Source: Ralstonia sp. UNC404CL21Col (lineage in GTDB: Bacteria; Pseudomonadota; Gammaproteobacteria; Burkholderiales; Burkholderiaceae). Taken from it: 64,000 nucleotides of DNA. Below the pieces are notes generated by a model. It was not told the origin of the DNA and did no database searches. It worked only from the letters and a program-made list of their open reading frames with translations. Numbering within the stretch: the first letter of the stretch is position 1; every line of letters starts with the position of its first letter. The DNA is taken from NCBI RefSeq assembly GCF_000620465.1, contig NZ_JIBE01000003.1:1116001-1180000 (forward strand). Direction: 5' to 3'. This document shows, in pieces, positions 55,110 to 64,000 of the stretch. The translations under genes and the position numbers were made by a program.

Positions 55110-56300
55110 TCAACGCGCCTGACGTCCGGCGCGCCGCTGTAGCTGCGTCTGCTCGGCGCGCCAGGCCAGATAGCCCAGGCCGAGAAACGGCCACAGCCAG
55201 CCGATCCATTGCGACAGGCTGTTGAAATGGACGAAGCGCCCGAGCCGCCAGCTCTGCGCCGACACCCACGAATACGGGCTCGGCGGCAGCACGTTGGACA
55301 GAATGATCAGCGCAATCAGCAGCGTCATGGCCAGCGCGCCGCGCAGCCAGCGCGGCAACCGCACCAGCAGCACCAACACCAGCGAGCCGACGACCAACCC
55401 GAAACGTGCGCCGGACGAAAGCCAATCCCACGCGCCGCCCAGCGGAAACTGCAGCACCGTCGCCCCCGCCTTCACCAGCAGCGCCCCGGCGAGCAGCGCC
55501 GCCAGCAGGCGCAGCATCGGCGCACCGCGGCGCATGGCCACGCTGGCCAGCAACCCGGTGCCGATCCAGCTGCAGGCGGTGATGAGCGCTTCGAGCAGCT
55601 CCTGGCGCTGCAGTGCTTCCGGATGTGCCGTCAGCTTGTCCTGCCAGTCGAACAGCTCCGGAAACCAGCCGTTGAGGAGATTGACCACAAACGCATCCGG
55701 CGATGGATCGAGCAGGATGCTGCGGATCACCCCGCCCATACTGAAGAGGAATTCCTGCGGAAAGATCTGCGCGAACGGCCACACCAGCATCAGCAGGATG
55801 GCGAAGGTCGCATGCGGCTCGAACCACCGGCGGCGCAGGCGGCGCAACCCGCCCCGGTCGATGAGCCGCGCTGAAAACGGCAGCATGACGATGCCGCCCA
55901 GCAAGGCGCCCAGCGTGTTCGTGGCCAGATCGACATTGGAGGACACGCGCGTGGGCAGATAGGTCTGGATCGCCTCCATCGCGCCGGAAAGCAGCAGCCC
56001 CGCCAGCAACGCCAGCAACGCCGCACGCCAGCCGGTGATGCGCGGATGCAGCGCCAGCACCGTCAGCATGCCCAGCGGCATGTAGCCCCACACGTTGGTG
56101 AGCATGTCGAAGCCGGTGTTGTAGCGCGGCAGCGGCGCGCTCAGGAAGGCGAACGGCGACACACCGGTGTCCGTCCAGCCGGCAAACGGATACAGACTTG
56201 CGTAGACGACCAGCAATACGAACCAGCCCAGCCCGGCGCGCGCAAGCGGCGAGTGACGATGCGAGGTGGGCGCGGCGGGTTGCGAGTGGAAGTCCGTCAC
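55110..56300 (-). CDS. VanZ-like membrane protein
   Basis: This 396-aa protein has about ten hydrophobic helices. The N-terminal part, with NTGFDMLTNVWGYMPLGMLT and VSSNVDLATNTLGALLGG, matches the VanZ-like domain. The C-terminal half adds further helices, making it longer than VanZ itself. The role is unknown in Gram-negative bacteria; antibiotic resistance should not be assumed. It converges with nothing and lies between phospholipase C and the MCE operon. Confidence 0.8.
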   Translation of the reverse strand: MTDFHSQPAAPTSHRHSPLARAGLGWFVLLVVYASLYPFAGWTDTGVSPFAFLSAPLPRYNTGFDMLTNVWGYMPLGMLTVLALHPRITGWRAALLALLAGLLLSGAMEAIQTYLPTRVSSNVDLATNTLGALLGGIVMLPFSARLIDRGGLRRLRRRWFEPHATFAILLMLVWPFAQIFPQEFLFSMGGVIRSILLDPSPDAFVVNLLNGWFPELFDWQDKLTAHPEALQRQELLEALITACSWIGTGLLASVAMRRGAPMLRLLAALLAGALLVKAGATVLQFPLGGAWDWLSSGARFGLVVGSLVLVLLVRLPRWLRGALAMTLLIALIILSNVLPPSPYSWVSAQSWRLGRFVHFNSLSQWIGWLWPFLGLGYLAWRAEQTQLQRRAGRQAR

Positions 56301-56415
56301 CGGAGAAGCTGCAATCTAGAAGGAGGGGCGGACGTGCCCGGAAGAAGCCGCCCATGATAGCGTCCGATGCCGCGCATCACGGATGGTTCCTCCGTCCGGT
56401 GGAGAAGTCGAGGTC

Positions 56416-57090
56416 TCAGCGCCGGGGCATCCCAGAGGCAGCCGCGGACCTCGCGGGCGCGGAGGACGGCGAGGCCGCGAGCGGCAGGCCCGCCACCCAG
56501 TCGAGCACCTCGCTAATGGCCTTGTCCGACGCCTGTGTGAGCGCCGCCACGCCACCTGCTGCATCTGCGCTGGGCGCCGGCGCGTCGGCCTGCACCACAC
56601 GCTGGTCGATCACACCGCGCGCCAGCGACACCGTCGCCCGCAACCGCACCACGCCGCGGCTGGCGTCCGGCCTGTCAAACACCTGTGAAAAATCGACCAG
56701 CTCGACGCGCAGGCTCGGCACTTCCGGCGTGGGATAGCCGATCACCTGGCCGCGCCCCGCCGCCGCATTGCGCAAACGGGCATCGAACAGACTCACCGGC
56801 GATTCCACCCAGCGGCTGTTGGCGTAGACGTCGGTGCGCTGGCTTTGCGCATAGGCGAGGCGGTAATAGATGGCGTTGCCGTCCATCCAGCCCGGGCCGG
56901 CCACGTCGGCCACGCGCAGGGCGGTGGGCAGGCGCGCGCCAGCGCTTGCGGCCGGCGCGAGCCCAAAGTCATACAGGGCAGCGGGCGCCACGGGTGCGCT
57001 CGAGCAGGCTGCCAGGAGCGACAGCGCCATCAGCGCAGGCAGCGCAGGCAGCGCAAAGGCGCGGCGGAACACAGCAGACAACATCGGCAT
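56416..57090 (-). CDS. ABC-type transport auxiliary lipoprotein (PqiC-like)
   Basis: This 224-aa lipoprotein has the lipobox LLAAC (Cys29) and a domain with YDFGLAPAA and WMDGNAIYYRLAYAQSQRTD, typical of auxiliary lipoproteins of MCE transporters (PqiC/LptE-like group). The C-terminus is Ala/Ser rich. It is 9 bases downstream of the MCE gene and is the last gene of the four-gene unit. It probably sits in the outer membrane and receives the MCE bridge. Confidence 0.88.
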   Translation of the reverse strand: MPMLSAVFRRAFALPALPALMALSLLAACSSAPVAPAALYDFGLAPAASAGARLPTALRVADVAGPGWMDGNAIYYRLAYAQSQRTDVYANSRWVESPVSLFDARLRNAAAGRGQVIGYPTPEVPSLRVELVDFSQVFDRPDASRGVVRLRATVSLARGVIDQRVVQADAPAPSADAAGGVAALTQASDKAISEVLDWVAGLPLAASPSSAPARSAAASGMPRR

Positions 57091-57099
57091 GGAATCTCC

Positions 57100-58071
57100 T
57101 CAGGGCTGGACCGAAGCGCGGGCGGCGGGGGCGGTAAAGCCCGTTTCACCGGGGCCGGGCGCGCCGGGTGCGGGGCCAAACAGCACGCTTTGCGGCCGGG
57201 CGTTGAAGTCGGTCACGGCATGATCGAAGCCGCGCACGGCCTGGCGGGCCTCACGCGCAAAGCCATTGAGCTGCGGCAGCGTTTCGTACGTCAGCACATT
57301 GGCGGCGGATTGCATCGACTGCGTTGCCGCCGTCAGATCGGTGCCGGCACCGGAAAGCGTCGTCATCAACGGCCCCTTCGGATCCGACAGCGACTGCGTG
57401 AGCTTGCGCGTGGCCACCAGCGTGGAATCGAGGTTGTCGGCAATCTGCGGCAGGCGGCGCATGGTCGGTTCAGCCTGCTGTGCGAGCGTGCTGTAGGCGT
57501 CCATCGTCTTCTGGAACGATTGCAGCGACGCAGTGACCTGCTGGCGATGCTCGTCGTCAAACATGATCGACAGCGAACTGAGCGTCTGATCGAGTTTGGA
57601 AAGCATCTGGTCGCCGCGCTTGTCGAGTTCGTCCAGGAAGCCGGCTTCCATGCGGATGCGCGCGGGGTTCTTCTCCGACGTGGCCAGGTGCGTGGGGCTC
57701 GGCGCACGCTTGCTGTTGTCGAAACCGCGATCGTCGAGCTGCACATAGGCGAGGCCCGTCACGCCCTGGTACGCCAGACGCCCATACGTCGTGGTGGTGA
57801 TGGGCGCATCCTTGTCGACCAGCACGCGCACGACGATCTGCCCGGGCACCTTATCGTCAAAACGGATGCTGTCGACCTTGCCGACATCCAGGCCGCGGTA
57901 CTTCACGGAAGCCTGCGGGTTCAGCCCGTTGACAGTGGAACGGGTGACCACTTCGTAGGGCACACGCACCGTCTGGTCGCGGTTGAACCACATGACTGCC
58001 AGTCCGATGAAGATGACCAGCCCGATCGTAAACAGCCCGGCCAGGAATGCGTGGGCTTTGTTTTCCATCAA
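57100..58071 (-). CDS. MCE/MlaD family lipid-binding protein
   Basis: This 323-aa protein has an N-terminal membrane helix (about residues 9-29) and one MCE domain (YRGLDVGKVDSIRFD), followed by a long helical region. MCE proteins form hexameric rings that carry lipids across the periplasm. Its ATG overlaps the stop of the ATPase gene. The longer C-terminal helix fits the PqiB/YebT-like or single-MCE Mla type rather than E. coli MlaD (about 183 aa). Confidence 0.92.
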   Translation of the reverse strand: MMENKAHAFLAGLFTIGLVIFIGLAVMWFNRDQTVRVPYEVVTRSTVNGLNPQASVKYRGLDVGKVDSIRFDDKVPGQIVVRVLVDKDAPITTTTYGRLAYQGVTGLAYVQLDDRGFDNSKRAPSPTHLATSEKNPARIRMEAGFLDELDKRGDQMLSKLDQTLSSLSIMFDDEHRQQVTASLQSFQKTMDAYSTLAQQAEPTMRRLPQIADNLDSTLVATRKLTQSLSDPKGPLMTTLSGAGTDLTAATQSMQSAANVLTYETLPQLNGFAREARQAVRGFDHAVTDFNARPQSVLFGPAPGAPGPGETGFTAPAARASVQP

Positions 58072-58949
58072 TCCTCCTGCGTCGAAAGCGAGGCCGCGGC
58101 CACCGCCTCCGTCATCTGCGGGCCCAGCGCCATGAGGGCCCGTTTGCCCCGTTCACCGAGGAAATATTCCTTGATGAAGGGATGATCGATCTGAATGATC
58201 TGGTCCAGCGGTTTGGCCGCCAGCACCTTGCGATCCGCCAGCACGGCAATGCGGTCGGACAGTGCCACCAGCGTGTCGAGATCGTGCGTCACCATCACCA
58301 CGGTCAGGCCCAATTCTTGGCGCAACTCGCGGATGAGCGCGACGTAGTCGTCCGACGCGCGCGGGTCCAGCCCAGCCGTCGGCTCGTCCAGAAACACCAG
58401 CTCCGGCTCCAGCGACAACGCCCTCGCCAGCGCCACGCGCTTGATCATCCCGCCCGACAGGTCCGACGGCATCTTGTCGGCATCGGTGGATTTGAGCCCC
58501 ACCATCTGCAGCTTCAGCATCGCCACGCGCTGGATGAACGCGTCGGGCAGCGTGCGCAATTCGCGCATCGGCAACGCCACGTTGTCGATCACGGACAACG
58601 CAGAGAACAGCGCGCCGTGCTGGAACTGCATGCCCCAGCGATTGCGCATCGACTGCAGATCGTTGCCGACCTGGCAGGTCAACTCCTCGCCAAAGATGTG
58701 GATCGTGCCCGAGGTGGGTTTCTCCAGCCCCACCACCTGGCGCAGCAGCGTCGTCTTGCCGCTGCCCGAACCGCCCACGATGGAAAGCACCTCGCCGCGA
58801 AAAACGTCCAGGTTGATGTTGTCGAGCACCGTCACCTTGCCGTAGCGCTTGGTGACACTGCGCACCTCGATCACGCGTTCGCGCGCGGGCGTGATGGCCT
58901 CGGGTGCGGCCCCGGCGTGCTCGATATGCGGATGACGGGGTCGCGTCAT
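58068..58949 (-). CDS. ABC transporter ATPase, MlaF-like
   Basis: This 293-aa ATPase has Walker A GGSGSGKTT, signature LSGGMIKRV and Walker B LVFLDEPTAGLD, and matches the MlaF/Ttg2A group. It powers the MCE lipid transporter. Its ATG at 58949 overlaps the permease stop. It has an N-terminal extension of about 25 residues before the ATPase core begins. Confidence 0.94.
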   Translation of the reverse strand: MTRPRHPHIEHAGAAPEAITPARERVIEVRSVTKRYGKVTVLDNINLDVFRGEVLSIVGGSGSGKTTLLRQVVGLEKPTSGTIHIFGEELTCQVGNDLQSMRNRWGMQFQHGALFSALSVIDNVALPMRELRTLPDAFIQRVAMLKLQMVGLKSTDADKMPSDLSGGMIKRVALARALSLEPELVFLDEPTAGLDPRASDDYVALIRELRQELGLTVVMVTHDLDTLVALSDRIAVLADRKVLAAKPLDQIIQIDHPFIKEYFLGERGKRALMALGPQMTEAVAAASLSTQED

Positions 58950-60070
58950 ATCCCGATGTCCTTGAAAAGGATGGCGAACACCGCGTCCGCCAGGATGACG
59001 ATGGTGATCGATACCACGACGGACGTCGTCGTGCCCTCGCCGAGGCTCTGCGTGTTGGGCTGGATGCGCAGACCAAAGTGGCACGCCACCAGCGCGATCA
59101 GCATGCCAAACACCACGCCCTTGCCGATGCCGAGCCACAGATTGGCCACCGGCACCGCATCGGGCAACGAGGTGATGAAATACGTCGGGCTGATATCGAG
59201 TTGGAACTTGGCCGCGAGAATACCGCCCGCCAGCGCAAGCAGATCGGTCCACGCCACGAGCAGCGGCATGGCGATCGCCAACGCAATCACCTTGGGCAGG
59301 ATCAGCCGGAAGCCGTGCGAGATGCCCATCACGCGCATCGCATCCAGCTCTTCGGTCACCCGCATCACGCCGATCTGCGCCGTGATGGCCGAGCCCGAAC
59401 GCCCGGCCACCAGAATCGCGGCCAGCACCGGCCCAAGCTCCCGGATGATGGCCATCCCGAGAATATTGACGATGAAGATGCTGGCCCCGAATACGCGCAG
59501 CTGGTTGGCCGACAGGTAGCTCAGCACGATGCCGATCAGGAAGCCGACCAGCGCCGTGATGCCCAGCGCCTTGTAGCCCGTGCTGTAGATGTTGGCGGAA
59601 ATCTCGCGCCACGGCCCGCGATGCGGCGCGGCCAGAAACCTGCCGAAGTCGAACACGAGCTGCCCCACCATGGCGATGCCGTCACGGGCGTGATCAAAGA
59701 AGTCGAGCATGCCTGCGCCGAGGATCGCCACCGGGTTCATGCGCGGCGCCAGGCGTTGTTTCCAGCCGCCGGGGTCGAGCTTGGCCACGCGGTCGATCAT
59801 GCGGCGCTGGTCGGGCCGGGCGTCAAGGTGTTCGGGCCACTGGTTGCCCCAGGCACGCCAGAGCAGCTGCGCGCCAAAGTGGTCGATACGGCCGACTTCG
59901 GTCAGGCACCACGCGTTGGCGTTGTCCAGCCCGGCGCGGATCTGCTGGCGCGCGCTGCGCACGCCGGCGCGTTCGGCCAGGGCAAGCGTCGTCCAGTCGC
60001 CAGAGAGGAAGGCGACGGAGCGTCCATCGACGACGCGCACCTCAAGCTGCGGTGTACGGCAGGTGATCAA
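58946..60070 (-). CDS. MlaE-type permease with N-terminal STAS-like domain
   Basis: This 374-aa protein joins an N-terminal STAS-like domain (about residues 1-110) to an MlaE permease domain (GFLIGIVLSYLSANQLRVFG, IIRELGPVLAAILVAGRSGS). The permease half has about five helices. In E. coli, MlaB (STAS) is a separate protein; the fused form replaces it here. It is the first gene of the four-gene unit. Confidence 0.93.
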   Translation of the reverse strand: MITCRTPQLEVRVVDGRSVAFLSGDWTTLALAERAGVRSARQQIRAGLDNANAWCLTEVGRIDHFGAQLLWRAWGNQWPEHLDARPDQRRMIDRVAKLDPGGWKQRLAPRMNPVAILGAGMLDFFDHARDGIAMVGQLVFDFGRFLAAPHRGPWREISANIYSTGYKALGITALVGFLIGIVLSYLSANQLRVFGASIFIVNILGMAIIRELGPVLAAILVAGRSGSAITAQIGVMRVTEELDAMRVMGISHGFRLILPKVIALAIAMPLLVAWTDLLALAGGILAAKFQLDISPTYFITSLPDAVPVANLWLGIGKGVVFGMLIALVACHFGLRIQPNTQSLGEGTTTSVVVSITIVILADAVFAILFKDIGI

Positions 60071-60130
60071 ACGGTTCTCCGTAAGCGGTGATGCCGGATA
60101 TCGGTCGAATTGTAGCCAACGCGCCGCCGA

Positions 60131-60157
60131 ACACTGTCACACTGGCTCCCACACTGT
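60131..60157. repeat. Direct repeats between the MCE operon and birA
   Basis: ACACTGT occurs at 60131 and 60151, exactly 20 bp apart, with a further ACACTG at 60139. The spacing of two helical turns could suit a dimeric regulator of this divergent promoter region. Confidence 0.35.
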
Positions 60158-60257
60158 GAGGCCTTTGCGTCGCTTGAAGCAAGCGCCGGGCCCATGTTTG
60201 CAACGCCGCTCGTACAATGCGCGCATTCTCAGCGCGAACCTGATCGCCCGTTTTTCT

Positions 60258-61139
60258 ATGTCTCTTGCCGAACCCTCCGCGCGATGGCGCCTTGCGCGCG
60301 AGCGTATCCAGCCCAGCGGCCCGGCCGCCGGCTGGCCTGTCGACGTGGTCGAAGCCACCGGCTCCACCAGCGCAGACCTGATGGCCGCGGTGCGTGATGC
60401 CGCATGGCCTGCCAACACGGCGGCTCCCGCCCCTGCCGGCACGGCGCCGCTGCTCGGCGCGCGGGTGCTGGCCGCGCAGCGCCAGACGGCAGGACGCGGC
60501 CGTCAGGGGCGCCCCTGGAGCGGCGACCACGGCCTGACCTTCTCCGTCGCCTGCGCCTTTGCCGGTGAGCCTGCGCAACTCGGCGGCCTGAGCCTGGCCG
60601 TGGGTGTGGCCGTGGCCGACGCCGTGGCTGGATACGCGGAAGCGCGGGGCGGCAGCGGACAGGCGCTCGGCCTCAAATGGCCCAACGATGTGCAGATCGC
60701 CGGGCGCAAGCTGGCCGGCATCCTGGTCGAGACCGTGCGAAAGGAGCCGGGCCAGACCTGGGCCGTCATCGGCATCGGCCTAAACCTGGAACGGCCGCGC
60801 GTGCTGGAGACCGCCCTGGGCCGAGGCCTGTCGGGCGTGGAAGAACTGGTGGATGCGCCCGAACCGAACGCCGTGTTTTCGGCGATGCTCACGTCGCTGG
60901 GGGAACATCTACAGCGTTTCGGCGCGCAGGGCCTGGCGCCGTTCGTTGCGCCGTTTGCCGCCCGTGATGCCTTTGCCGGCGAACGCGTGCGCCTGTGGCA
61001 GGACGGCACCGTGGTGCTCGAAGGCGTGGCGCATGGCATCGACGCGCAAGGCCGCCTCGCGATTGAATCGGGCGGACGTGTGCAGTGGGTCCACAGCGGC
61101 GAGGTCTCCTTGCGCAGCGCAGACGCGGAGCAGCCATGA
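60258..61139 (+). CDS. birA: Biotin-[acetyl-CoA-carboxylase] ligase
   Basis: This 293-aa ligase attaches biotin to carboxylases. It has the biotinyl-AMP loop [11 protein letters not shown] and the segment [20 protein letters not shown]. No N-terminal HTH precedes, so it does not repress biotin genes as E. coli BirA does. It overlaps coaX by ATGA, so the two are co-transcribed. Confidence 0.94.
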   Translation: MSLAEPSARWRLARERIQPSGPAAGWPVDVVEATGSTSADLMAAVRDAAWPANTAAPAPAGTAPLLGARVLAAQRQTAGRGRQGRPWSGDHGLTFSVACAFAGEPAQLGGLSLAVGVAVADAVAGYAEARGGSGQALGLKWPNDVQIAGRKLAGILVETVRKEPGQTWAVIGIGLNLERPRVLETALGRGLSGVEELVDAPEPNAVFSAMLTSLGEHLQRFGAQGLAPFVAPFAARDAFAGERVRLWQDGTVVLEGVAHGIDAQGRLAIESGGRVQWVHSGEVSLRSADAEQP

Positions 61140-62017
61140 CACGTCAGAAGGTCTCGGCCGCGCACGCCGCCCCCGCCCGTCCGCTGTTGCTGATCGACGC
61201 AGGAAATACGCGCATCAAATGGGCGTGGATTGCCGGCGGCGCCGATGCCGAACTCGCCCTGCCCGAAGAACCCGGCGGCACGCCCTGGCAGCATGCCGGC
61301 GCCCGCGCCCACGATCGATTGGCAGAATTGGTGGAAGACTGGCGCGATTGCCACGCCTCCGGCGTTGCCCCACCCGAGGTGTGGATCAGCGCGGTGGCCG
61401 GCCCGGCACTGCGCGATGCACTCACCGCCCGCATCGCCCGCGTGTTCGACGGGGCACGCGTACGCATTGCGGCATCGGAAGACGCCACCGCCGGCCTGCG
61501 CAACGGATATCGCGACCCGACGCAACTCGGCACTGACCGATGGGTCGGCGCGGTCGGCGCCCGCCATCTGTGGCCCGACACCGCCCTTCTGCTCGTGACG
61601 GCCGGCACCGCCACCACGCTGGACATCGTCACGCCCGACGGCCTGTTTGCCGGCGGCCTGATCCTGCCCGGCCTCACGTTGATGATGCGCGCACTGTCCC
61701 GCAACACCGCGCAGTTGCCCGAAGTGGATGTCAGCTACCTGAGTGCGGGCGACGTCGTGGCACCACCCTGGGCCGACAACACGCAAGACGCCATCGCGCT
61801 GGGCTGCGTCATCGCGCAGGCGGGCGCCATTGCGCAGACGTGGATGGCACTACAGAAGCAACATCCCGGGCCGGCACGCTGCGTGCTGAGCGGCGGCGCG
61901 CGCGCTGCGCTGGGGCCGCATCTGCGCATGCCGTTCCAGATGCACGATAATCTCGTGCTGCTCGGCCTGCAGGTGCTGGCGCGTGCGAGCCGGGAAGGCG
62001 CCGCGACGCTGGCTTAG
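61136..62017 (+). CDS. coaX: Type III pantothenate kinase
   Basis: This 293-aa kinase makes phosphopantothenate, the first step of coenzyme A synthesis. Motifs are [11 protein letters not shown] (phosphate loop) and [11 protein letters not shown], with [12 protein letters not shown] in the second half. The ATG at 61136 overlaps the birA stop, so it is preferred over the start at 61085. The length is slightly longer than the usual 250-260 aa. Confidence 0.95.
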   Translation: MTRQKVSAAHAAPARPLLLIDAGNTRIKWAWIAGGADAELALPEEPGGTPWQHAGARAHDRLAELVEDWRDCHASGVAPPEVWISAVAGPALRDALTARIARVFDGARVRIAASEDATAGLRNGYRDPTQLGTDRWVGAVGARHLWPDTALLLVTAGTATTLDIVTPDGLFAGGLILPGLTLMMRALSRNTAQLPEVDVSYLSAGDVVAPPWADNTQDAIALGCVIAQAGAIAQTWMALQKQHPGPARCVLSGGARAALGPHLRMPFQMHDNLVLLGLQVLARASREGAATLA

Positions 62018-62118
62018 TCTCACCAAGCCGGGCTGCTGTGTTCGCCTGACGTTTTACCGTTGTTGCTGCTGTGTTTCTGCATTCCGAGCCACCATCCGAA
62101 TCCACGTCCGTTCGCACC

Positions 62119-62892
62119 ATGACGCTTCGCCTCGCCCTGCTGCTCCTGCTGCTCGTCAACGGCGTTCTGCTCGCGGCCAATACCGGCGTGTTCGGGCCCG
62201 AAGTGTCCAAGGCGTGGTTCGAAAGCGAGCGCGAGCCTGATCGCATGCGTCGCCAGATCCGCACCGAAGAGATCCGCATTCTCGAGCCGGCACCCGCTTC
62301 TGCACCGGCCGCAACCGTACCCAAATCGTCGCCGGCTGGCGCCGCACCAGCCGCATCGGGCTCGCAAGCCAACATCGAGCCTGCGGCGCTGACCACTGCC
62401 GGCACCGCTGAAAGCGGCGGCAGTTGCACCGAGCTGGGCGGCCTGACCGAAGCACAGGCCACGCGGGGCATCGATCAGCTGAAGCAGCTGGCGGGCGTGC
62501 AGGTTGAGCGCATCACGCGTCAGGAAGACAACCGCTGGTGGGTCCACATGCCGGCCCGCGACACGCGCGACGATGCCGAGCGCAAGGTCTCTGAACTCAA
62601 GCGCCGCAACGTGGCGGATTCAGCCATCGTGCAGGAAGGCAATACGTTTGTGGTGTCGCTGGGCCTGTTCCGCGACAAGGAGCGCGCGCAGCAGCGCCTC
62701 GATGAACTGCGCGCCAAGGACGTGCGCACGGCCGTGGTCACGCAAACGCGCCGGCTTGGCTCGCAGACGTCGCTGCGCGTGACCACCACCGCCGATGCGG
62801 CTTCGGGCGTCGCAGCCCAACTGGCCGCGCTGAAGAAAACCCTGGGCGCCGAAGACCTGCACGCTTGCGCGGCGGTCACGGCATCGCGCTAA
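62119..62892 (+). CDS. SPOR domain protein
   Basis: This 257-aa protein has one N-terminal membrane helix (about residues 3-20), a Pro/Ala-rich linker, and a C-terminal SPOR-type domain (NTFVVSLGLFRDKERAQQRL). SPOR domains bind denuded peptidoglycan at the division septum. The ATG at 62119 (MTLRLALLLLLLVNG) gives a clean anchor. It follows coaX by about 100 bases. Confidence 0.85.
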   Translation: MTLRLALLLLLLVNGVLLAANTGVFGPEVSKAWFESEREPDRMRRQIRTEEIRILEPAPASAPAATVPKSSPAGAAPAASGSQANIEPAALTTAGTAESGGSCTELGGLTEAQATRGIDQLKQLAGVQVERITRQEDNRWWVHMPARDTRDDAERKVSELKRRNVADSAIVQEGNTFVVSLGLFRDKERAQQRLDELRAKDVRTAVVTQTRRLGSQTSLRVTTTADAASGVAAQLAALKKTLGAEDLHACAAVTASR

Positions 62893-62896
62893 CCCT

Positions 62897-63394
62897 TCAG
62901 GACGTCGCGCGCACGCGCTTGAGCAGGGCCGTCGTCGAGCGATCGTGCTCGAACGGAATCGCCAGCGCCGTGCCGCCCCAGCTACGCACCACGCGCGTTT
63001 CTTCGAGCGCATCGATGTCGTAGTCGCCGCCTTTCACGTAGATGTCAGGGCGCACGCGCTTGATGAGTTCGACCGGCGTGCGCTCGGCAAACAACACCAC
63101 CAGACTCACCGCTTCCAGCGCAGCCAGCACGGCCAGGCGATCGTCCTGTGTGTTGAGCGGGCGGTCGTCGCCCTTGCCCAGCATTCGCACCGAGGCATCG
63201 GTGTTCACCCCCACCACGAGCGACGCGCCCAACGCACGCGCCTGCGCCAGATACGTGGCGTGACCGCGATGCAGGATGTCGAACACGCCGTTGGTGAAGA
63301 CCAAGGGGCGCGGCAAGGCGCGCACGCGGGCTTCCACATCGGCGGCGTCGCAGATCTTCTGTTCAAAGGCGGGTGCGGGCTGGCGAGCGGTCAT
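62897..63394 (-). CDS. rfaE2: D-glycero-beta-D-manno-heptose 1-phosphate adenylyltransferase
   Basis: This 165-aa nucleotidyltransferase has the signature FTNGVFDILHRGHATYLAQA (HxGH) and KGGDYDIDALEETRVV. It adenylates heptose 1-phosphate for lipopolysaccharide core synthesis. It is the stand-alone C-terminal half of HldE; the kinase must be encoded elsewhere. The ATG at 63394 fits relatives. It follows a desaturase-like gene on the same strand with a terminator between. Confidence 0.93.
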   Translation of the reverse strand: MTARQPAPAFEQKICDAADVEARVRALPRPLVFTNGVFDILHRGHATYLAQARALGASLVVGVNTDASVRMLGKGDDRPLNTQDDRLAVLAALEAVSLVVLFAERTPVELIKRVRPDIYVKGGDYDIDALEETRVVRSWGGTALAIPFEHDRSTTALLKRVRATS

Positions 63395-63417
63395 GGCAAA
63401 AGCGGAATCGGAGTGGA

Positions 63418-63448
63418 AAACAAAACGGCCCATCGAATCGATGGGCCG
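63418..63448 (-). terminator. Terminator after the desaturase-like gene
   Basis: A perfect 9-bp stem CGGCCCATC/GATGGGCCG (63426-63434 and 63440-63448) has a T-rich run on the minus strand. Confidence 0.75.
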
Positions 63449-63468
63449 CTGGCTGCCAGTGGCAAGGA

Positions 63469-64000
63469 TCAGGCAGCTTGTTCGGTCGAGCCGAGCAGAC
63501 GTGCGTTCAGTTCCTTGCGATAGCGGTTCAGGTCTTGCACGGTCTCGAAAGTGCGCTCGAACAGCAGGCCCATGTTGTGCAGGATGCGCTCGATGACCTT
63601 CTTTTCCCAGCCGGCGTCGAACTTGATCTGCTCGTCCAGCCAGTGCTCCAGCCAATCCGGGTTCGGCAGGCGCGACTGCACCGTGTCTTGCGGGAACAGC
63701 GCCTTGTTGACATGCAGGTTGGTCGGGTGGAGCGGCTTTTCGGTGCGACGTGCCGAGGCCATCAGCACGCCGATCTTGGCGAATGCGCTGCGCGCGCTGT
63801 CGCCAAACTGGCCGAGGTATTTCTTCATGTAGCGCAGGTAGGCGCCGCCGTGGCGGGCTTCGTCCTGCGACAGATGCTTGTAGATCGCCTTGATGACCGG
63901 CTCGGTGTGCCATTCGGAGGCACGGCGGTACCAGTGGTTCAGGCGGATTTCGCCGCAGAAGTGCAGCATCAGCGTTTCCAGCGGCGGGGCCGGATCGAAC
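63469..64000 (-). CDS. Acyl-ACP desaturase-like diiron protein (3' part; runs off the window)
   Basis: About the last 176 codons are present; the start lies beyond the right edge. The diiron motif DEARHGG with an earlier EIRLNHWYRRASEW fits the fatty acid desaturase type 2 / ferritin-like group. Ligands typical of plant acyl-ACP desaturases are ExxH, and this segment gives the second one. The likely reaction is desaturation of acyl chains on ACP, but a ferritin-like role is possible. Confidence 0.75.
   Translation of the reverse strand, partial: FDPAPPLETLMLHFCGEIRLNHWYRRASEWHTEPVIKAIYKHLSQDEARHGGAYLRYMKKYLGQFGDSARSAFAKIGVLMASARRTEKPLHPTNLHVNKALFPQDTVQSRLPNPDWLEHWLDEQIKFDAGWEKKVIERILHNMGLLFERTFETVQDLNRYRKELNARLLGSTEQAA

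Noticed and set aside
55021-55122. 33-aa plus-strand frame between phospholipase C and the VanZ-like gene
   Set aside because: No ribosome site, Ala/Arg-rich product, and it overlaps the end of the VanZ-like gene.
55110-56300. Glycopeptide resistance from the VanZ-like gene
   Set aside because: VanZ-like membrane domains are widespread in Gram-negative bacteria with no van cluster; none is present here.

Overview
The window is about 64 kb of high-GC chromosome from a betaproteobacterium of the Burkholderiales, most likely a Ralstonia species. This rests on recognisable families and gene order (SURF1, ctaE, ctaG, ctaD and ctaC in one cluster; ptsI-ptsH-EIIA beside gshB-gshA; dctA-dctB-dctD; lipB-lipA) and on codon usage. 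No rRNA, tRNA, insertion sequence, phage gene or CRISPR array was found. Most of the window is ordinary core genome, and the very long open frames opposite real genes are GC shadows.

1-6 kb is the aa3-type cytochrome c oxidase operon on the minus strand, with its assembly and small membrane proteins and a frameshifted DUF2244 gene at its head. 6-15.5 kb holds housekeeping genes: a BioC-like methyltransferase, comF, trmL, gpsA, secB, grxC, a rhodanese, gpmA, a carboxy-terminal protease, moeB, and the bacterioferritin pair bfr/bfd with a possible Fur site. 15.6-20.6 kb holds a regulatory PTS (EI, HPr, mannose-type EIIA) next to glutathione synthesis. 20.9-23.8 kb is a nitrogen-control operon (torF porin, glnK, amtB) preceded by a clear sigma-54 promoter. 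24.2-32.5 kb is a mixed set: ubiK, comM, a MarR/MFS pair with two palindromic operators, a LysE exporter, a macro-domain protein and a TlpA thioredoxin. 32.5-37.5 kb is the C4-dicarboxylate system: DctD and DctB, and dctA with its own sigma-54 promoter. 37.7-43.9 kb holds a ferredoxin, a hydrolase, a D-Ala-D-Ala carboxypeptidase, ybeD and the lipoylation genes lipB-lipA.

43.9-54.9 kb is the most unusual part. It contains a secreted protein built of 11-residue repeats; an operon betB-betA-torF-(CBU_0592 membrane protein) for oxidising choline to glycine betaine, in which a TorF porin is translationally coupled to betA; a divergent regulator with an HTH and three PAS domains but no output domain; a three-gene unit (10-TM EamA-like transporter, 100-aa winged-helix-like protein, 36-aa membrane microprotein) joined by ATGA overlaps; and a Tat-exported phosphocholine-type phospholipase C. 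I infer that these form a phosphatidylcholine/choline acquisition and oxidation locus with a non-canonical regulator and transporter. No betI or betT is present.

55.1-64 kb holds a VanZ-family membrane protein, a four-gene MCE/Mla-type lipid transport operon, birA-coaX-SPOR, hldE-type adenylyltransferase, and the 3' part of an acyl-ACP desaturase-like gene that runs off the window.
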